Source: Glandiceps talaboti (Eukaryota; Hemichordata; Enteropneusta; Spengelidae). From it: a DNA stretch of 64,000 nucleotides. The position numbers and the translations under genes are program-made. The notes under the pieces are model-generated. The model saw only the letters and a program-made list of their open reading frames with translations. It did not search any database and was not told the DNA's origin. Location: positions 21,881,371 through 21,945,370 of the forward strand of contig NC_135558.1 in assembly GCF_964340395.1 (NCBI RefSeq), written 5' to 3'. This document shows, piece by piece, positions 25,230 through 35,010 of the stretch (the stretch's first letter is position 1; each line of letters starts with the position of its first letter).

Positions 25230-27100
25230 GAACTAGGTGCTAGTGCAATCTGTGTGAAGACTCTGGGGGCAGTTGCTAGGCAAAGGGCAGAGATATGAAT
25301 TCGAAAGTCTGCTCATTGATGGCAAAGCGTAGGAAACGATGAAAAGATTTTTCGCATTGTATCGATAAATACGAACAAAAACCTAAATTATATTATATCA
25401 GTATATTGATGGTGGAAATCGAGGGATCTGATTGGTCTAGACATCGAACTAGCGCGTCTAAAACGAGTGATAATGCACTGCTGGTACGATAATGCACTGC
25501 TGGCACGCGTCCAAATTTTGTTCGTCTACGAGCGTTGAGTTGTAGTCCGCCGTAATACTGATTGATAGTGAACTCTTCGAATTGTCAGAGGAGGATTTTC
25601 TCTCAATGAGACAATATTTTATGAGAAATTATGAAGGAAATTTCGAGAGCAACCCAGTCATCGCGTATTTGTTCAAACCATCGCCTACTACATCGTGACA
25701 TGTACTAAGGTCAAGGCGCTATAGCGCTAGGCATGCACGAGATCGGTCCCGATCCCAGCCTCGGCGCGGCGCGGCTGGAGTGGAAACATTGGTGAGCTGT
25801 CCTGTCCTGTCATAAAAATGAAGCAAGTGAGAGGTTACACTGGCCGACTTACCATTAATCTAAATAGAAATTTGTCTGGGATCCTGTCCTAGAGTATCAG
25901 TCATCAATCCGAGAGGGAAATCCTCAAACCCGAAAATCTACTGACGTAACTTCCAGTAATATAAATACATTGTAAATATCAACCTGTCTATCATCATTTC
26001 ACCGAGTCGCGAATTCAGCCGGGAACGATCGAAGCACGCTGTATTCAATAAACCACTTCAAGTTTATACCTTGAGTCAAACAGGTTGTTTATTCATCACT
26101 GTGCACTTTTAATGAGCCGATCAATGTACAGATTATCCCTAGAAACGACGAGCAGATAAAATAAATCCAGTCGCTGCACGACATTCACATTGAGGCCAAG
26201 ATCAGCTGTCTTGAAAAAAAGCCGCGTTATTGTTATGCAGATTAGACACAGAGGCACATATGAAACGAGAAAACGTTATTTCTTATCTTGTTTCCGATAT
26301 TTTCAATATACTGGTGTAATATAATAGCGATAAACCACCCCTGGGGAAGGTATACCACTCGGTTTTGACCAGTGAACTCAATATATGCACTCGCTATCGC
26401 TCGTGCATATATTTCGTTCACTGGTCAAAACCTCTTGGTATACCATCCCCAGGGTGTGGTTTATTGCTTAAATTTATACATGTTCTTTAGAAATAACTAC
26501 TCCGGTACGGTTCCATGGTAAAATTAATGTCCTAAATGATCACGTTTGGATGTGAATCGTGATCGTAGTACCACGAGGTAGCTCCAATGTGGCAGCCATG
26601 TTTGTTACTGTACATTTGCACTGAACGTATTCGGTTATTCTTAGCCCAAATTCGTCACATTAAAAAATGTACGTATTTCCGGCAAATTTTGATGAAAAAT
26701 TGTTTTCCATTTATGAAAATTAAAAAGATATCAAATTTTAGAGAAATAAAGGGAAATGAATTGTTTTAAATTAATTTTTATGAATGACATGCACATTTAC
26801 AAGGTGAAACCAACAACTCAAAACTAAGTGATAGCTAGCCTAGAGGTGCATACATGTACATCAACAATGCCTGTGTGTAAAACATGCTTGCCAACATTAC
26901 TGTAACATCGTCTAGCCTGTGTAACTGTCAACTTCCTTCCTGAAATTTTTACATTGTGAAAGGTTTGGAAATGGGTGATCTCAACACATTTCAGTGCATT
27001 TTAGTTTGCTGAATGAATAAAATAGGAGTTTTTGATTTTGGAAACTTTTTTCACTTCCTAATAATATGATCTGGAAATATGCTAATGATATGTAAATAAA
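25230..27100. other. Non-coding insert within the DIRS element
   Basis: No RT-like frame continues here. It includes a near-perfect foldback at 26327-26465 and a short direct repeat (GATAATGCACTGCTGG, about 25470-25505). It probably represents one or more later insertions that replaced the RT N-terminus. Confidence 0.55.
26327..26465. repeat. Long foldback (palindrome) about 139 bp
   Basis: Left arm GATAAACCACCCCTGGGGA..., right arm ...TCCCCAGGGTGTGGTTTATT. The arms also share GGTATACC, TTTTGACCAGTGAAC and ATATATGCAC..GC, with a loop of only a few bases at TCGCTATCGC. Consistent with a foldback MITE or cruciform-forming element. Confidence 0.85.
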
Positions 27101-27108
27101 TATGCAAA

Positions 27109-28381
27109 TTAGGGCACCCCTTTATTTTTCAAAATTGTGGAGAACCCTGCAATCAATGGATGAAAAGTGCAAAGGGACAATGCATACCCTTCCCCCAATC
27201 GAGGCAAGTCCCCACAGAGCTCTCGATCTTCCGGTGCCGTGATGGAGACCTCATCCGGGTCATGTCTCCAGTTGGACCCAAAACATTTGCCCTGTAAACG
27301 ACAGAAATGTCCAGGGGAAGACGAGGGAGAACGCATTGCCTGGTAGGATGTCTCAGTGACCGAGAATGATCACGATCCTCCCATTTTGGTGAAATACGCA
27401 AGCGGTGCAGGTGTTGTGAAGGAAAGCAAGGTCACTGGCACTTGCACTCAGTGGGAGAGCGATGGTTACGAGGTGACCACGACCTATATCATCCCTTTCA
27501 TCTCCTCCCCAAGAACCCCTAGGTTGATGGGTTTGTTGGGTATCAGTGGAGGGAGGGTAACAAAAGGATGGCCAGAAATTTGGTGTTGGCCAAAACCCTG
27601 TAGGTTGCCCAAAAGCTGTCAAAGAAAACGTCTCGCCATGAGGATAGCCCATTACACTGAATGGATATGGCATAGAACCCTTAGGAGGCCACTGTACTGA
27701 CCGAGGATCAGGTGACTGATCACATGACCGATTGGCAGTAGACCGGAAGGTGTGTCTCTGTATTTCCAGTAAAGACTGCCCTGGTAATTCGAGAATGATC
27801 GACAGCATGGTCAGTGACCTGTTGACGGACCCGTGAGCCGTATACTGACAGCTCGAGGGGAGGTCTGGGTTTACCAACGGACCAATGGTTCCCGAGGTCG
27901 ACCGCTGTAGCGAGGGGTCGGCGATGGAGAACGAGAGATGGGTTTTGAGTGAGAGGGGCTGCCTGAAAGTGCAGGACACTCTTCACTCGTACCCGAATGT
28001 GGACAACTATTATCGGCCAAGGCCGAATCCTAACTAAGCCCGTGCGGTGAAGGCCATGCTAAGCTAATGGCAACGGGTACCACTGGAGTCAATACTTCGC
28101 CCTGAGAAGGGCGGTTTGGTGCAGGTGCACCAACACTAGACTTACCTGATACGTTCGCTGAATAAGAGCTCTGAACAGCGTGGGCTCGCTTCCCCTGCTT
28201 CAGCTTTTGTTTACGTGGTTGGCACGGGTGAGAGAATTCATTCCATTGCTAGTCTCCCCATAAACCACACTACCTTACAGGGTGAATTATAAGAACACTT
28301 CCTACATGAGGGACAGTAATTGTGGCCTTCTTCAGCATGAAAACAATGACCACAAGTCCCCTTCGTTTTATTAGGAAGCAT
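27109..28381 (-). pseudogene. DIRS gag-like region, degraded
   Basis: A minus start at 28381 gives MLPNKTKGTCGHC, and a few residues on GHNYCPSCRKC, a zinc-ribbon-like Cys cluster often seen at the start of DIRS gag. A stop follows at 28238. Low-complexity Ser/Pro-rich frames continue (27353-27979, 27109-27336) with several frame changes. Function is inferred from position only. Confidence 0.6.
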
Positions 28382-28629
28382 GGTTACAAAACAAACTGCA
28401 AAAAATATTGAAATTGTACAACCGCCAAACTGAATGGACGGCTGTATAATAATAAAAAACACAAAGTGAAAGCGAAATGAAAAACAAGCACAAAATGTGA
28501 AAAGAACAATAAGGAACAACTTAGCTGGGATCAAGGGAACTGGGGTACCACAAAAGTCTAGGAGAAACAATCCACTAGGCTTGAAAAGGCTAATTTGTCC
28601 AGACCGAAGGAATTTGTAAACCTGTCGCT

Positions 28630-28790
28630 CGGCGCAAATTTTAGTACTGAGCAGGAAATAGAGCATTGTGGGGCTGCCACAGGTGGGTCAGGGGTCACAT
28701 GTTGTTGTTTTTTATTTGTGAAGTAAAGGCTAAAGCAAATGGGTAAACCCAGCAGTAGTATAATAAAGGTGAGTATTTTCGATGAAAAGA
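28630..28790 (-). repeat. DIRS inverted terminal repeat, 5' side
   Basis: The reverse complement of 23160-23315 with about 10% divergence, including 'gacccctgacccacctgtgg' and 'agtactaaaattt'. The outermost bases (TTCATCGAAAATACTC read on minus) recur in the internal complementary region. Confidence 0.85.
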
Positions 28791-28806
28791 ATAAAGTTTT
28801 CACACC
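28790..28806 (-). pseudogene. 5' stub of DIRS-split exon
   Basis: Strong acceptor (CTTTCCTTTATTTCAG/GGT) followed by only 17 nt, GVKTL plus 2 nt, before retrotransposon sequence. Read across the element into 23123 (AAATATACC...), the frame continues as KYTNDYTAENINAVADLV, as expected for one interrupted exon. Confidence 0.55.
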
Positions 28807-28929
28807 CTGAAATAAAGGAAAGCAACAAAGACATTGACTATGATTGAATACTGTATTAACATATTTGTACCTCAAGCTTTTCCATTGGGGCTAATGAGAG
28901 AAATCAGTTCTGTAGTGGGCTAATTAAAA

Positions 28930-29248
28930 AGTTACCAATATTGAGAAATTTAGACCTAATTTGCATATTGCTGATGGGATGATCATATTGTGACATCTTC
29001 ATGTCCTGAGAATGCTTCCACCAAATGTCAGTCAAATCTGCTCAGTAGTTTTGGAATTATAGACTTTTGACTGAAAAAGACACATTTTTAGCCCTAATTT
29101 GCATATTGCTGATGGGATCATCGTGTTGTGAAGAATTCCTAAACTAAACACCCTCAAGAACATTCCCACCAAAATTTCTCATCTACATGCCCTAAGTAAT
29201 ATCACCACCAAATATCAAGGTAATCGGTCCGGTGGTTTCTGACTTTTA
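28930..29248 (-). repeat. CA-core repeat, part before TTAA insertion
   Basis: Body phrases 'tttagccctaatttgcatattgctgatggg', 'ccaccaaatatcaaggtaatcgg' and 'tttctgactttta'. The rest of this copy resumes at 29983. Confidence 0.75.
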
Positions 29249-29982
29249 CTCTTTCACCACCATTGGCCTCATGGGATTGTTTGTTCACCACCAGCCCCCT
29301 CACTAACGTAAGGTGAGAGTGGGTGATATGTATAAAAATACTTAGAATTGCACATTTTTCAAAATAACGAATGATTTAAATGGAAAATAAATTTTCCACA
29401 TCATACTTGCAAATACATACATTCAAATGTCATACATACATACAACAGAAATATGGATTGAAGTAATAAATATTGATAAGACAAACAAGACTTGTTTATT
29501 TATTGACACATCACAATTAAACTAAATATTTATGTTACAAACAAAATTCAAAATACCAACATTTATGTTCCTACAAAACTTCTGTATACTGGTTAAAATG
29601 GTCAAAATCAGTGAAAATTTGGCAGAAAATGTTATTTTCAGTCATTTTAAATTTGAACGAAAATAATGAATGGCTCACTAATCTGATTAAGACGCAATAG
29701 TTCGTCCCGCGTCCCGCACTGGCAATGAAAGGGACAAAATATCTGAAGTCGTTGTCCCAATACCTTCTGGAAAGCCAGTTTGTGTAATTACTTGTAACAA
29801 TCATTTAGCTGTTGCTATGGGCATGCTGTTGTTGCTAGGCATATTTGCAGACTTTTTTGAATTTGCATTCATTCATTTACCTACCCATCCCTGTTGTTTT
29901 AGCTCTAATTTGCATTATTTGTATACCAGGTACTGTGGGCATCCTAAAACGTCCTGTTATACCAGGTACTGATGGTGAAAGG
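29249..29982. mobile_element. piggyBac-like nonautonomous element
   Basis: Inverted ends: left TTAC/TCTTTCACCACCA, right TGATGGTGAAAGGG/TTAA. The flanks belong to one CA-core repeat whose uninterrupted copies carry TTAA at this point (for example 'gagtttaagtcatcc' near 22147), which fits TTAA-targeted insertion. There is no transposase ORF; ORFs inside are short. Confidence 0.6.
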
Positions 29983-30050
29983 GTTAAGTGTTCACACACA
30001 CAGACATTTCACCATGCCTATAGCATGTCGTCAGTGCTAATAAAATGACA
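29983..30050 (-). repeat. CA-core repeat, part after TTAA insertion
   Basis: Continues 'ttaagtgttcacacacacagacatttcaccatgcctatagc', the expected continuation of the copy ending at 29248. Confidence 0.7.
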
Positions 30051-30243
30051 GGATATGGAAGCTTATTATGGACAGACACACATGGAGTCAAGCCCATTGT
30101 AGTAAGCCCATTGTAATACTTCCCGGGGGTGGGGGTGTGGGGCAAACTAATTAACATATTCATTTAATTTACAAGCACACATGTACATTGTGTATGTGTC
30201 ATCACTATATTTTTCTGTATCTAATCATTTGCAGGTTACTTAC

Positions 30244-30341
30244 CATGGTTATGTCACTTATCATGCTAGCGGTGATATCATGCAATCGTTTTGATGATAA
30301 TTTTTCCTTCATCACACACACCACCTTGAAGAATGATGACT
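30244..30341 (-). CDS. Exon of unidentified minus-strand gene
   Basis: The acceptor CCCTATAG/AG and perfect donor ATG/GTAAGT enclose 98 bp: 2 nt plus 32 codons, FFKVVCVMKEKLSSKRLHD ... ISDITM. It ends in phase 0, which fits the next exon at 28806. No upstream exon was found. Confidence 0.6.
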
Positions 30342-31210
30342 CTATAGGGAAGGGTGAAAATTTGATTTTTTTAGAAGTTTCATCATAGATACATGAACAT
30401 GTTTGTACAGAGTACAAAACCCAAGACAAGACAAGACAAAACTGCATGAATTAAAACTTTTTTTGGAACATCACCTATGTGCTAACACCACAAAAGGAAC
30501 ATGCTAGCACAATGGATGTGCTAACAAGGCATGTGTTGTGGTACAGTCAAAGCATCCCCAGAGTACATGAAGCATGTGAAGAGGTTGTTCAGTAAGGGGT
30601 ATAGGTTACAAGACATGCACAATCATGCCATCACCCCACGATCATATACAGATACGAGACATGTCAAAATCGGCTGATGTTTGGGAGAATTATGACATTT
30701 TTTCCAATTCTGTTGCAAAATCCGCATGTCTATTGCAATTAACCTCTTCTATTTATGTAAGACAAGACATCTCAATGACTTTTTCAGTTTACCAGAAAGT
30801 TTGAATCGTGTACTTTCCAACCATATACAAGATGAACAAACTTGTTCTTCTTGTTATCGTCACTTGAACTTGCATATGTTTTGAGTCATGTTCTGTTTCC
30901 ACCATGCATTCAAGACTATGGGCAGTCAGTTGACAGTCTCAAGAAGTGCACACTAAAAAGACAGATTTTAATCAATTGCAAGGCTGCCTCCAAAATAGTA
31001 CTTGCTTATTTGAAGGTTGAGTATGTGTTCTCCATGACTGTATATTTTCAAAAAACATAGCTGCATATGCTATGTGAAAATGTTTTTTTTTTGCCATAAA
31101 CTGGATATCAATTCCCTTTGGCCGCCATGTTGAACAGCTACATAATACCGTAATATATAAAATATGGCAAATCAACCCTACAACTTATGGGTTCTGTTTG
31201 AAATTAAGAC
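30342..31210. other. No feature seen
   Basis: AT-rich sequence upstream of the 30341 exon on the minus strand. No further convincing exon, repeat array or RNA gene was found. Confidence 0.4.
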
Positions 31211-31214
31211 TGAA

Positions 31215-31395
31215 ATTTCAATGGACGCTCTCACAGTTATTGCTGCCATCTTGGAGAGGGGCAAATGTTGCCCGTTTCATTGTCAGTGGTGCGCTTTTTT
31301 GTTATTATCAAGATGACACTCAGACAAACAGGAAGTACATGTAGTCATTGCTTGCTCATTTCTCTTCAAATTTTGTAAGTTTTCATCGAGACAGT
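31215..31395 (+). repeat. Inverted paralogue of the 34160-34340 segment
   Basis: Shares (in reverse complement) 'cagtggcgcgcttttttgttattatc', 'gacactc', 'gtacatgtacacgtagtca' and 'ctcatttctcttcaaatttcgta' with the 3' flank of the 202-aa ORF, at visibly high but imperfect identity. Confidence 0.8.
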
Positions 31396-32048
31396 AACTC
31401 GTTTTAATGCATTATAATCCGTGGAACTTTCAACTTCTTGGACAAGGATATCGCTATCTTCTTATCTCATGGATTGATGAGACCTCACTTAGAATACGCT
31501 CATTCAGTTTGGACCCCATACAAGGCTAATCAAATTAACACCATTGAGTCTGTGCAACAACGTGCAACTAAATTAATACCTGGACTACATGATTTAACAT
31601 ACCCTGAAAGACTTCGTTTGCTTGAACTTCCACGTTAACTTACAGATGGGTGAGGTGACATGATCGAAGTTTATAAACTAACTTGCGGTCTATACACTCT
31701 CTTATCTACATTACTGAAGTTGGATACCAGCCAGGTTACTCGAGGTCACCCATATAAGTGAAAGAAACAAAAGAGCACTGGAAATTCGACATATTTTTTT
31801 TGCAAATCAAGTCTTTCAGCCATGGAACAGCTTACCAGACAATGTAGTAAATGCTGGGTCCTACCATTAACTGTTTCAAATCAAGATTGGACAGACATTG
31901 GAGTGCAAAACCATTTCTCTACGATTACTCTGTTGATCCTTACTTCCAATACCGTCGCACTGGAAAATATACACTGGACTGATTTAACTATGTAAAATTC
32001 AATATATGTATAATAATAACAATAATAATAATATGATGATGATGATGA
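31396..32048 (+). mobile_element. CR1/L2-like LINE 3' end, degraded
   Basis: The frame at 31438-31638 reads LMRPHLEYAHSVWTPYKANQ, then ESVQQRATKLIPGL and YPERLRLLELPR, the C-terminal segment of LINE RT proteins of the CR1/L2 group. A stop and frame changes follow (GDMIEVYKL, TRGHPYK recognisable). The element ends in TAA/ATG simple repeats (32010-32048), as such LINEs do. 5'-truncated and dead. Confidence 0.82.
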
Positions 32049-32199
32049 TAAGGAATTATACACAATTTTCATATCAAAATTTTGTGTGTTTTAAGCTTAT
32101 TTCAGCTATAGCATGTTTTTTTTTTTCTTATAAATTTTTGTTCTGGGAATTTCTCCCAGTGATTTTCTGTTTCTTCCAGACATATACACACAAACACAA

Positions 32200-32600
32200 A
32201 ATGCTACAGAGATCCATTCAGGTTTGGGACTATGTGACAGGGCTATGTTGCACGCTCCATATCACGTTGCTGTGGAACTGTCAAGGCTTTCCAAGACAGT
32301 CCACAGGCTATCCCGGAGTCACCCAGGCCTGGCAGACATAGCACCTGCAGGCTCCATGTGAGTAATCATCTCCAACTTTTCGAGTCACTACTCTAGCAGT
32401 TCCCCAAATTCGCACTCGTCTTGTGAGTGAGACACAGCTCAGTGATACAGCCTGCCCATCGAGTCTGTAGAACACTCACCTTGGGTTTGGGTCGGTCACA
32501 GAAAAATCCCCTGTTTCCAGTGGGATTCGGACATATGACCTCCCGACTGCTAATCCTGTGCCCTAACCACTATGCTACAGGGAGCCGGTGTAGCATGTAT
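32200..32600 (-). mobile_element. tRNA-derived SINE candidate
   Basis: Minus-strand head GGCTCCCTGTAGCATAGTGG (box A-like), then TTAGGGC and later ATGTCCGAATCCCACTGG (box B-like) about 35 nt downstream. It is followed by a 300-bp non-tRNA body with a conserved-looking segment (GGAGCGTGCAACATAGCCC). Family not recognised. Confidence 0.6.
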
Positions 32601-32605
32601 CTTTT

Positions 32606-32992
32606 TTTTACTAACGACACACTGCATACCCTTTGTCACTGCTGGCTACATTTACTATACGATATACTGACAATCTGAATTTTTTACTAACGACACATTG
32701 CATACCCTTTGTCACTGCTGGCTACATTTACTATACGATATACTGACAATCTGAATTTTTTACTAACGACACACTGCATACCCTTTGTCACTGCTGGCTA
32801 CATTTACTATACGATATACTGACAATCTGAATTTTTTAGTAACGACACACTGCACACCCTTTGTCACTGCTGGCTACATTTATTATACGATACTGATGAT
32901 CTGAATTGTTTAGTAACGACACACTGCATAGTATTACCCTTTGTCACTGCTGGCTACATTTACTATACCATATACTGACAATCTGAATTTTT
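32606..32992. repeat. 76-bp tandem array, 5 units
   Basis: Units start CTAACGACACACTGCATACC and end GACAATCTGAATTTTTTA. The fourth and fifth units diverge more. It directly abuts the SINE head. Confidence 0.93.
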
Positions 32993-32999
32993 TCGGAAA

Positions 33000-33520
33000 C
33001 TTTGATAAATAATTGAACTTGAAAAGTCAATCATCAAAAATTCAAAATTGAAAATTAATGTACAGAAAACTCAAAGATAGTAGCCAAGATGTACAGCTGT
33101 AACACATTGCATGGATTTTTTAATTATTTAGTTACAAACACTGACTTGGTCAATATTATTGCACATTGTGTTTTCTAGTAGGAAAAATAGTAGAGTTGTT
33201 TTAAGAATTCAAAATTCAAATAAATACCCTATTGTCATTCATATGACCATTTTAATACTAAATACCTTCACTGTCATTGATTGATTGTATTACTTATTCA
33301 GTCAATCATGGAGAGTAACTTTTGATTTTTTTGTATGTTTGTAAAATATAGGTCTCACATTCAAAGCTGTGACACTGTGTATAAGGTTTGTCATTGGTTT
33401 CCCCACAAATGGAGTCATCAGATTATTCCATGTATTGTCTAGGCTGCTCTAAAGAGTCTGGAAGTTAATAGTTCAACTGCTTTGTTTTAGCCTTGCACTG
33501 CAGACTCGGTGAAAGACATC
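33000..33520. other. No feature seen
   Basis: AT-rich intergenic DNA without recognisable coding or repeat structure. Confidence 0.4.
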
Positions 33521-33527
33521 CTATCCA

Positions 33528-33682
33528 CCCACTGTCTGCAAGCCTCTATGATATGTCCTCAACGGTTGACATGATAGGCAAGAACAGGAGTGCACACTTG
33601 TGCTACTGCTCTTACATTGCAAGCTATCTCCCATGTTATGACAACTGTTGAGGGCATATCATATAGGCTTGCAGACAGTGAG
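33528..33682. repeat. Near-perfect hairpin/foldback of about 155 bp
   Basis: Left arm CACTGTCTGCAAGCCTCTAT..., right arm ATATAGGCTTGCAGACAGTG. Further pairing includes GATATGTCCTCAACGGTTG with CAACTGTTGAGGGCATATC, and GAGTGCACACTTGTGC with itself near the centre. Confidence 0.85.
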
Positions 33683-34159
33683 TAAAGGAGGCGACGACAC
33701 ATATTGCACTAAGCCTAGCAGGGGACAAAAATGGTAGTCAAGCAATGCTTCAAGACTGTCATCAAGATGGCTAGTGTTGTCTTTTGACTAAATATGATCA
33801 TCCTATTTAAAAAAATTAAGACATACATTATAATTGAAGTCCATTATATTCACATGATTTTACATGTATCTATTTACATCAGGACATTTACAAAACAGTC
33901 ATTTCAAACATCAATTATTTCATTTCAAGGATTATATACAGCTGGGACATCTCCAGTCCTCATCTTCTTCAATATTATTTACATGTGCACAACCCCAATG
34001 GTACCACAGTAACAACACTGTGTGGGTCAGACAAACATCCACTATCGCTGTCACTATTTTCACGAATGACAAAAACAATCAAAGATAATATTTGTAAACA
34101 GATTTTAGAAAGTGTCATTTTAAAATACATGAAGAACAACTAATCTGTCTTTCTAGCAT

Positions 34160-34324
34160 ACATACGATGAAAAACATACGAAATTTGAAGAGAAATGAGC
34201 GAGTGGTGACTACGTGTACATGTACCGTACGTCTGTTTTTCCGAGTGTCGTCTGGATAATAACAAAAAAGCGCGCCACTGACGGCGAAAGGGTTGCCATT
34301 TACTTGTGAAAGCTTCCATTGCTG
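34160..34324 (-). repeat. 3' flank of 202-aa ORF, duplicated in inverse
   Basis: The reverse complement of this segment aligns with 31215-31395. It lies directly after the stop codon of the minus-strand ORF and would be its 3' UTR. Confidence 0.75.
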
Positions 34325-34933
34325 TCAGTTTCTCATCCTCTCCAACCCGTATATACGTTTACGTATTTGAAAACGTTTTTCAATCTGATTTTGCAAATAA
34401 ACTTCAGCTTCGATAATATCATGAAGTGAATCGTAATATGTTGAGCTAACGACCTCACCTCTCAGTTTGCTCCTTATTAAATCCTTTATAGCGGCAGGTA
34501 CAGCGACTGTGTTAACGATATGCACGTCCCCGGCTGGCATATTATTATGGATATTTACTCCTTCTAACAACCACTGCATCACAGGCTGTATAGTTTTCAT
34601 CTCAGTGAGTCGAGCGGCTACGGTAGACTTTTCCAATGATGTGTCATCGCCTGGAGCCGGGAAAGGATGATCTTTTATGTTGAACGCATTCATCTGGCGA
34701 TCTCTCCATTGTGATCCTGACAGCATTCGACCGGGGTATGAGACGAATGGGCAACACGCACATGGAAGTTGACGTTCTTTGTTGGACCCTTCGATGGGTG
34801 TACCACTTTCACAGTCTGATAACCATCTGCTTACACGTTCACGTTGGTTTGACTGTGATGATGTGCTGCTACGTTTTCGTTTAATTTGCCGACTACCACT
34901 ACCACCCTCGGCCTCGGCACCAGCCACGGCCAT
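34325..34933 (-). CDS. Intact 202-aa ORF, unknown protein
   Basis: Single open frame, first ATG in a favourable context (AAA ATG GCC), starting MAVAGAEAEGGSGS. A basic/Ser-rich segment at residues 15-35 (KRKRSSTSSQSNQRERVSRW) could be a nuclear signal. A CACC motif occurs near residue 57, and the C-terminal third is predicted helical and charged (YDSLHDIIEAEVYLQNQIEK). No signal peptide or membrane span. I do not recognise the family. Its immediate 3' flank has an inverted paralogue about 2.8 kb away, so it may belong to a repeated or transposon-associated gene family. It may also be an intronless gene or the terminal exon of one. Confidence 0.6.
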   Translation of the reverse strand: MAVAGAEAEGGSGSRQIKRKRSSTSSQSNQRERVSRWLSDCESGTPIEGSNKERQLPCACCPFVSYPGRMLSGSQWRDRQMNAFNIKDHPFPAPGDDTSLEKSTVAARLTEMKTIQPVMQWLLEGVNIHNNMPAGDVHIVNTVAVPAAIKDLIRSKLRGEVVSSTYYDSLHDIIEAEVYLQNQIEKRFQIRKRIYGLERMRN

Positions 34934-34969
34934 TTTGCGTGCGTTTGAACAAACGGTCGGTACAAAACG

Positions 34970-35010
34970 CAGGTATAGGCCAGGTCAGGTGAGGCCAGGC
35001 CAGGTCAGGT
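34970..35010. repeat. CAGGTCAGGT short tandem
   Basis: Imperfect (AGGCC AGGTC)-type repeat about 40 bp upstream of the 202-aa ORF start, in promoter position for a minus-strand gene. Confidence 0.6.

Larger units (their letters stand above)
23124..28790 (-). mobile_element. DIRS-type tyrosine-recombinase retrotransposon, degraded
   Basis: DIRS elements replicate by reverse transcription and integrate with a tyrosine recombinase instead of a DDE integrase. Here inverted terminal repeats occur at about 23124-23315 and 28630-28790 (the phrase 'ctcacctttattatactact' and about 150 bp beyond). In minus-strand order there is a gag-like Cys-rich start, an RT fragment, RNase H and a YR fragment. An internal complementary region at about 23366-23466 matches both outer ends, the DIRS hallmark. 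The RT N-terminal part is replaced by about 1.8 kb of non-coding DNA, and every ORF carries stops or frameshifts, so it is not autonomous. It sits inside an exon of the unidentified minus-strand gene. Confidence 0.88.
17606..30341 (-). pseudogene. Unidentified spliced gene, exon split by a DIRS element
   Basis: Five phase-compatible exon candidates on the minus strand: 30244-30341; 28790-28806 joined to 23123-22946 (split by the retrotransposon); 20934-21020; 19728-19869; 17606-17959 (stop). The 5' end is not found. The predicted C-terminal part is about 290 residues with scattered Cys (CTINSCAAEEG, FLMCGQMN) and a helical Leu/Asp-rich start (SKRLHDITASMISDITM). I do not recognise the family with confidence. 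The helical part followed by a beta-rich part, including YIVYNVS, faintly recalls the GAIN region of adhesion GPCRs. As assembled, the insertion and a frame change after NLYFQ break the reading frame unless splicing bypasses them, so this copy may be a pseudogene or an allele with an insertion. Confidence 0.55.

Noticed and set aside
27356-27700. Plus-strand 114-aa ORF in the DIRS gag region
   Set aside because: Antisense to the degraded gag-like frames; no motif.
32515-32600. Functional tRNA gene on the minus strand
   Set aside because: Box A- and box B-like sequences exist but the acceptor stem and anticodon arm do not fold properly, and a long body follows; a SINE head fits better.
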